From Lepturacanthus savala (Eukaryota; Chordata; Actinopteri; Scombriformes; Trichiuridae), in the NCBI GenBank assembly GCA_030544235.1, contig CM060477.1, positions 4,431,434-4,495,433 of the forward strand: DNA of 64,000 nucleotides, in the 5' to 3' direction. The position numbers and the translations under genes are program-made. Below are positions 62,105-64,000 of the stretch, piece after piece. Position 1 is the first letter of the stretch. Each line of letters opens with the position of its first letter. Under the pieces are notes generated by a model. It saw nothing but the letters and a program-made list of their open reading frames with translations, ran no database searches and was not told where the DNA came from.

Positions 62105-62860
62105 ACTTCCCTCTTGCGCGGAAGCGCTTGCGCACAACGCGCGCGCCGCAAACAACGTTCGGTAAAAAAAATATATAAAATAAAAAAGCCGCGGTCCTTC
62201 TCACCTAAAGCGGCGGAACTGATGGTACTCCTCTCATTCATTCGTGATCGGACAAGTGCCCGCGGTGCGTCTCAACTCCCACCCGTTTTTCTGAGCGTCA
62301 CGGCGCGGCAGGCTGCGGGTCCGGCGGCTTCAGACGCTTACCTTCTCCCTCCGGCCGCACGCTGCCTGGCTCCTTGTGCCGTTTTCCCCCCGCGGCGTTT
62401 GTCCTTGTTTCGCTACGGCTGCCCGCGTTCTGTATGAATGCTGTCTTTATCCCGCAAAAAACTGCTGTTGCATTTTACAGCGAAGAAGGAGCGACACTGC
62501 GCGCCCGGTGCTGTCAGTGGCCCTGTCCGCGCTCGCCTCCGCACGTCACCAAGTGGAGTGGACGGGGACTTGGCAGACGCGTCTTTTTCACCCCCCTGTG
62601 CTCGCTGCTCGGCGGCGGATCTGAGATGTAAGCAGCGCCTGCTTGGACGGACTGGCACACCGTGTGGCCACTTTACCCCCGATGCTGCTCCTCCCCTTTC
62701 ACTTTGTGTGTGTTTTTTTTTCTTCCCCCTCTCACGCAAGCCGTACAGCGCCTCCCAACTGCCGCTGCGCGCAATTGCGTGTACCCGCAGCGCCGTAGCC
62801 GCACTTCAGCATCAGTGCGGGCAGCCCGGGAGGTTCCTGGGTTTATCAAGTCCAGATTTT
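62105..62860. promoter_or_regulatory. CpG island, probable promoter
   Basis: This is the most CpG-dense stretch of the window, starting GCGCGGAAGCGC... and including GCACAACGCGCGCGCCGC, and continuing to about 62860. Splice-like signals are present in both directions. On the minus strand AGAAG followed by GTAAGC makes a consensus donor (exon end 62342, GT complement at 62341-62340). On the plus strand GAGAT followed by GTAAGC gives a donor (GT at 62628-62629), with an acceptor-like TTGCATTTTACAG ending at 62481. Open frames of 82-148 codons occur on both strands, as expected in GC-rich DNA, and none resembles a known protein. A promoter with a noncoding first exon, or a bidirectional promoter, is the best reading. 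Confidence 0.5.
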
Positions 62861-63671
62861 GGGTGACTAGAATAAATAGATATACAAGGAGGAGAGATTT
62901 TTCATTAGGTATTTGTTATTTGGGATTTTTATTAGTGTCACGAGGCTTTCAGCTATATATATATATATCAATATATCTGCTGGTTAAATGCTGGTTATTA
63001 CATTTACTTTGCATCCAGGTTGTAAATCAGTCCCTGATTAGAATAAAATTAGAATCAGGATGGAATCAACATCCACAGGATCCTCTGTTGTGGAACAATG
63101 GAAAATAAGACACTATATTTCTATGTTCTTTAACTGTTCATAACCTCGATACATGTCTTTTGTGTCTTCGCATCTCACTTCTTTTTATTCTAGCTGTAAG
63201 TTGTTACTGCATGTAACCTTGGTGTCTCACTTCTTTCTTTGTCTTTCTTTAACTAATTAGGAACAGGAGTAGGAAACTTGCTGTGATAATAAAAAATAGT
63301 TGATAATAGAATAGAATAGAAAGTCAGTGTGCCATACTGAGATTTAGTGGCAGCTCCATGAAAGTGCACACAGTAGAATAAACACCATAAAAACTATAAA
63401 AAGAAAATATATATATATATATACTATATACAAATATGCCTGGTCCTGGAAGAAAGTGAAATGGGTGGTGAGCTCTCTCTCTCATTTAGTTTATTTTTTC
63501 TTTTTTTTATTATTATTATAATATTTGACCATCTTTAGACATTTCCTTCCTTCACCTGTGTTTAATCAAACATGAACACTGTGTATCAAATAGAAATGAA
63601 GTTAAGATTATTAAAAATATATACATTTTCACCCCCCAATGTTGACCTAAAGTTTGTGTATGTGTGTATAT
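62861..63671. repeat. AT-rich spacer with simple and interspersed repeat fragments
   Basis: AATAGAATAGAATAGAAAG (63307-63325) and the following CAGCTCCATGAAAGTGCACACAGTAG (in pieces near 63350-63376) have the look of a LINE or SINE tail, but the family is not assigned. Short AT tracts occur at 62957-62970 and 63410-63422. Confidence 0.4.
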
Positions 63672-63745
<74 letters not shown>

Positions 63746-63746
63746 G
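63672..63746. repeat. (GATA)n microsatellite
   Basis: About 18 tandem GATA units. The minus-strand SIYL-repeat open frames across it are artefacts. Confidence 0.97.
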
Positions 63747-64000
63747 ATATATTCTCACAGTTCCCATATTTCAGCAATCTTAGATATTTTTACACTTTCA
63801 CACATCATTCCGCCCTTTCTCATGTTTCCAGTTGCTGCTGCTCGTGCTTACCTGACATTAAGCATGAATGCCAAATCCATTAGTCCATTGGATGATTTAG
63901 TATTTTGTGTCTCTCAACCTTCTGCAAATCCTTGGTTCACCCACACAGGTGTTCTCACTGCGTGGGTGTGTACATCAATTCCTGTTTTAACCGAGGATAA
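63747..64000. other. Gene-free tail of the window
   Basis: A consensus donor lies on the minus strand (TCAG followed by GTAAGC, around 63848-63855), but no exon with coding character or a paired acceptor precedes it on that strand within the window. Confidence 0.3.

Noticed and set aside
62413..63108. Overlapping open frames of 108-148 codons in the CpG island
   Set aside because: GC-rich DNA lacks stops by chance. Frames overlap on both strands and none resembles a protein family.
63552..63777. Open frames encoding SIYL repeats
   Set aside because: Direct translation of the (GATA)n microsatellite.

Overview
The window looks like chromosomal DNA of a teleost fish, probably a percomorph. The evidence is the AT-rich intergenic sequence, the frequent (AC)n/(GT)n, (AT)n and GATA microsatellites, and the repeat set: decayed Tc1-like, hAT and piggyBac-type DNA transposons, a 3' fragment of a CR1/L2/Rex1-type LINE, and several teleost interspersed repeats that I know by sequence but cannot name. 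No bacterial, phage or organellar features are visible. No long open reading frame reads as a conserved protein. The longest (179 codons, minus strand, 31518-32057) has low-complexity stretches and no recognisable domain. I see no tRNA, rRNA or known microRNA.

Layout. 1-9440: spacer with conserved-element-like blocks (230-640, 4180-4700, 5985-6300, 7080-7290, 7600-7830), a candidate exon (6710-6901) and an isolated CpG-rich block (8040-8570), ending in an old repeat. 9441-18330: mostly unremarkable spacer with dinucleotide arrays, a 293-bp piggyBac-type MITE, an AAGACC-rich repeat and a good CTCF-type motif. 18331-30655: repeats, including an internally deleted Tc1 element with long inverted arms, plus a GC-rich block with a near-perfect Maf/AP-1 site and a possible signal-peptide exon (22124-22214). 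30656-42500: the richest run of non-repetitive, motif-dense sequence (30660-30940, 36800-37460, 37660-38200, 40690-41275, 42100-42500). 43090-51805: hAT, Tc1 and piggyBac relics alternating with element-like blocks at 44700-45060, 46200-46620 and 48640-49035, then a direct duplication and a LINE tail. 51806-62000: more element-like blocks (53540-54290, 56090-56300, 58340-58780, 60990-61350) and two related hAT MITEs with intact 8-bp target-site duplications. 62105-62860: a strong CpG island, the best candidate promoter, followed by AT-rich spacer and a (GATA)n array.

Interpretation. The pattern (almost no coding sequence, many unique motif-rich blocks separated by repeats, a CpG island near one edge) fits a regulatory gene desert or a very large intron of a developmental gene. 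The gene cannot be named from this sequence. The conserved-element calls are judgements by eye, based on lack of repeat resemblance, balanced composition and clustered transcription-factor motifs, because no cross-species alignment was possible. The most testable items are a 35-nt candidate microexon with very good splice sites (46284-46318), the two CpG islands, the signal-peptide-like exon, the DR1 and Maf sites, the CTCF-type motifs and the snapback palindromes. I found no convincing novel multi-gene system.
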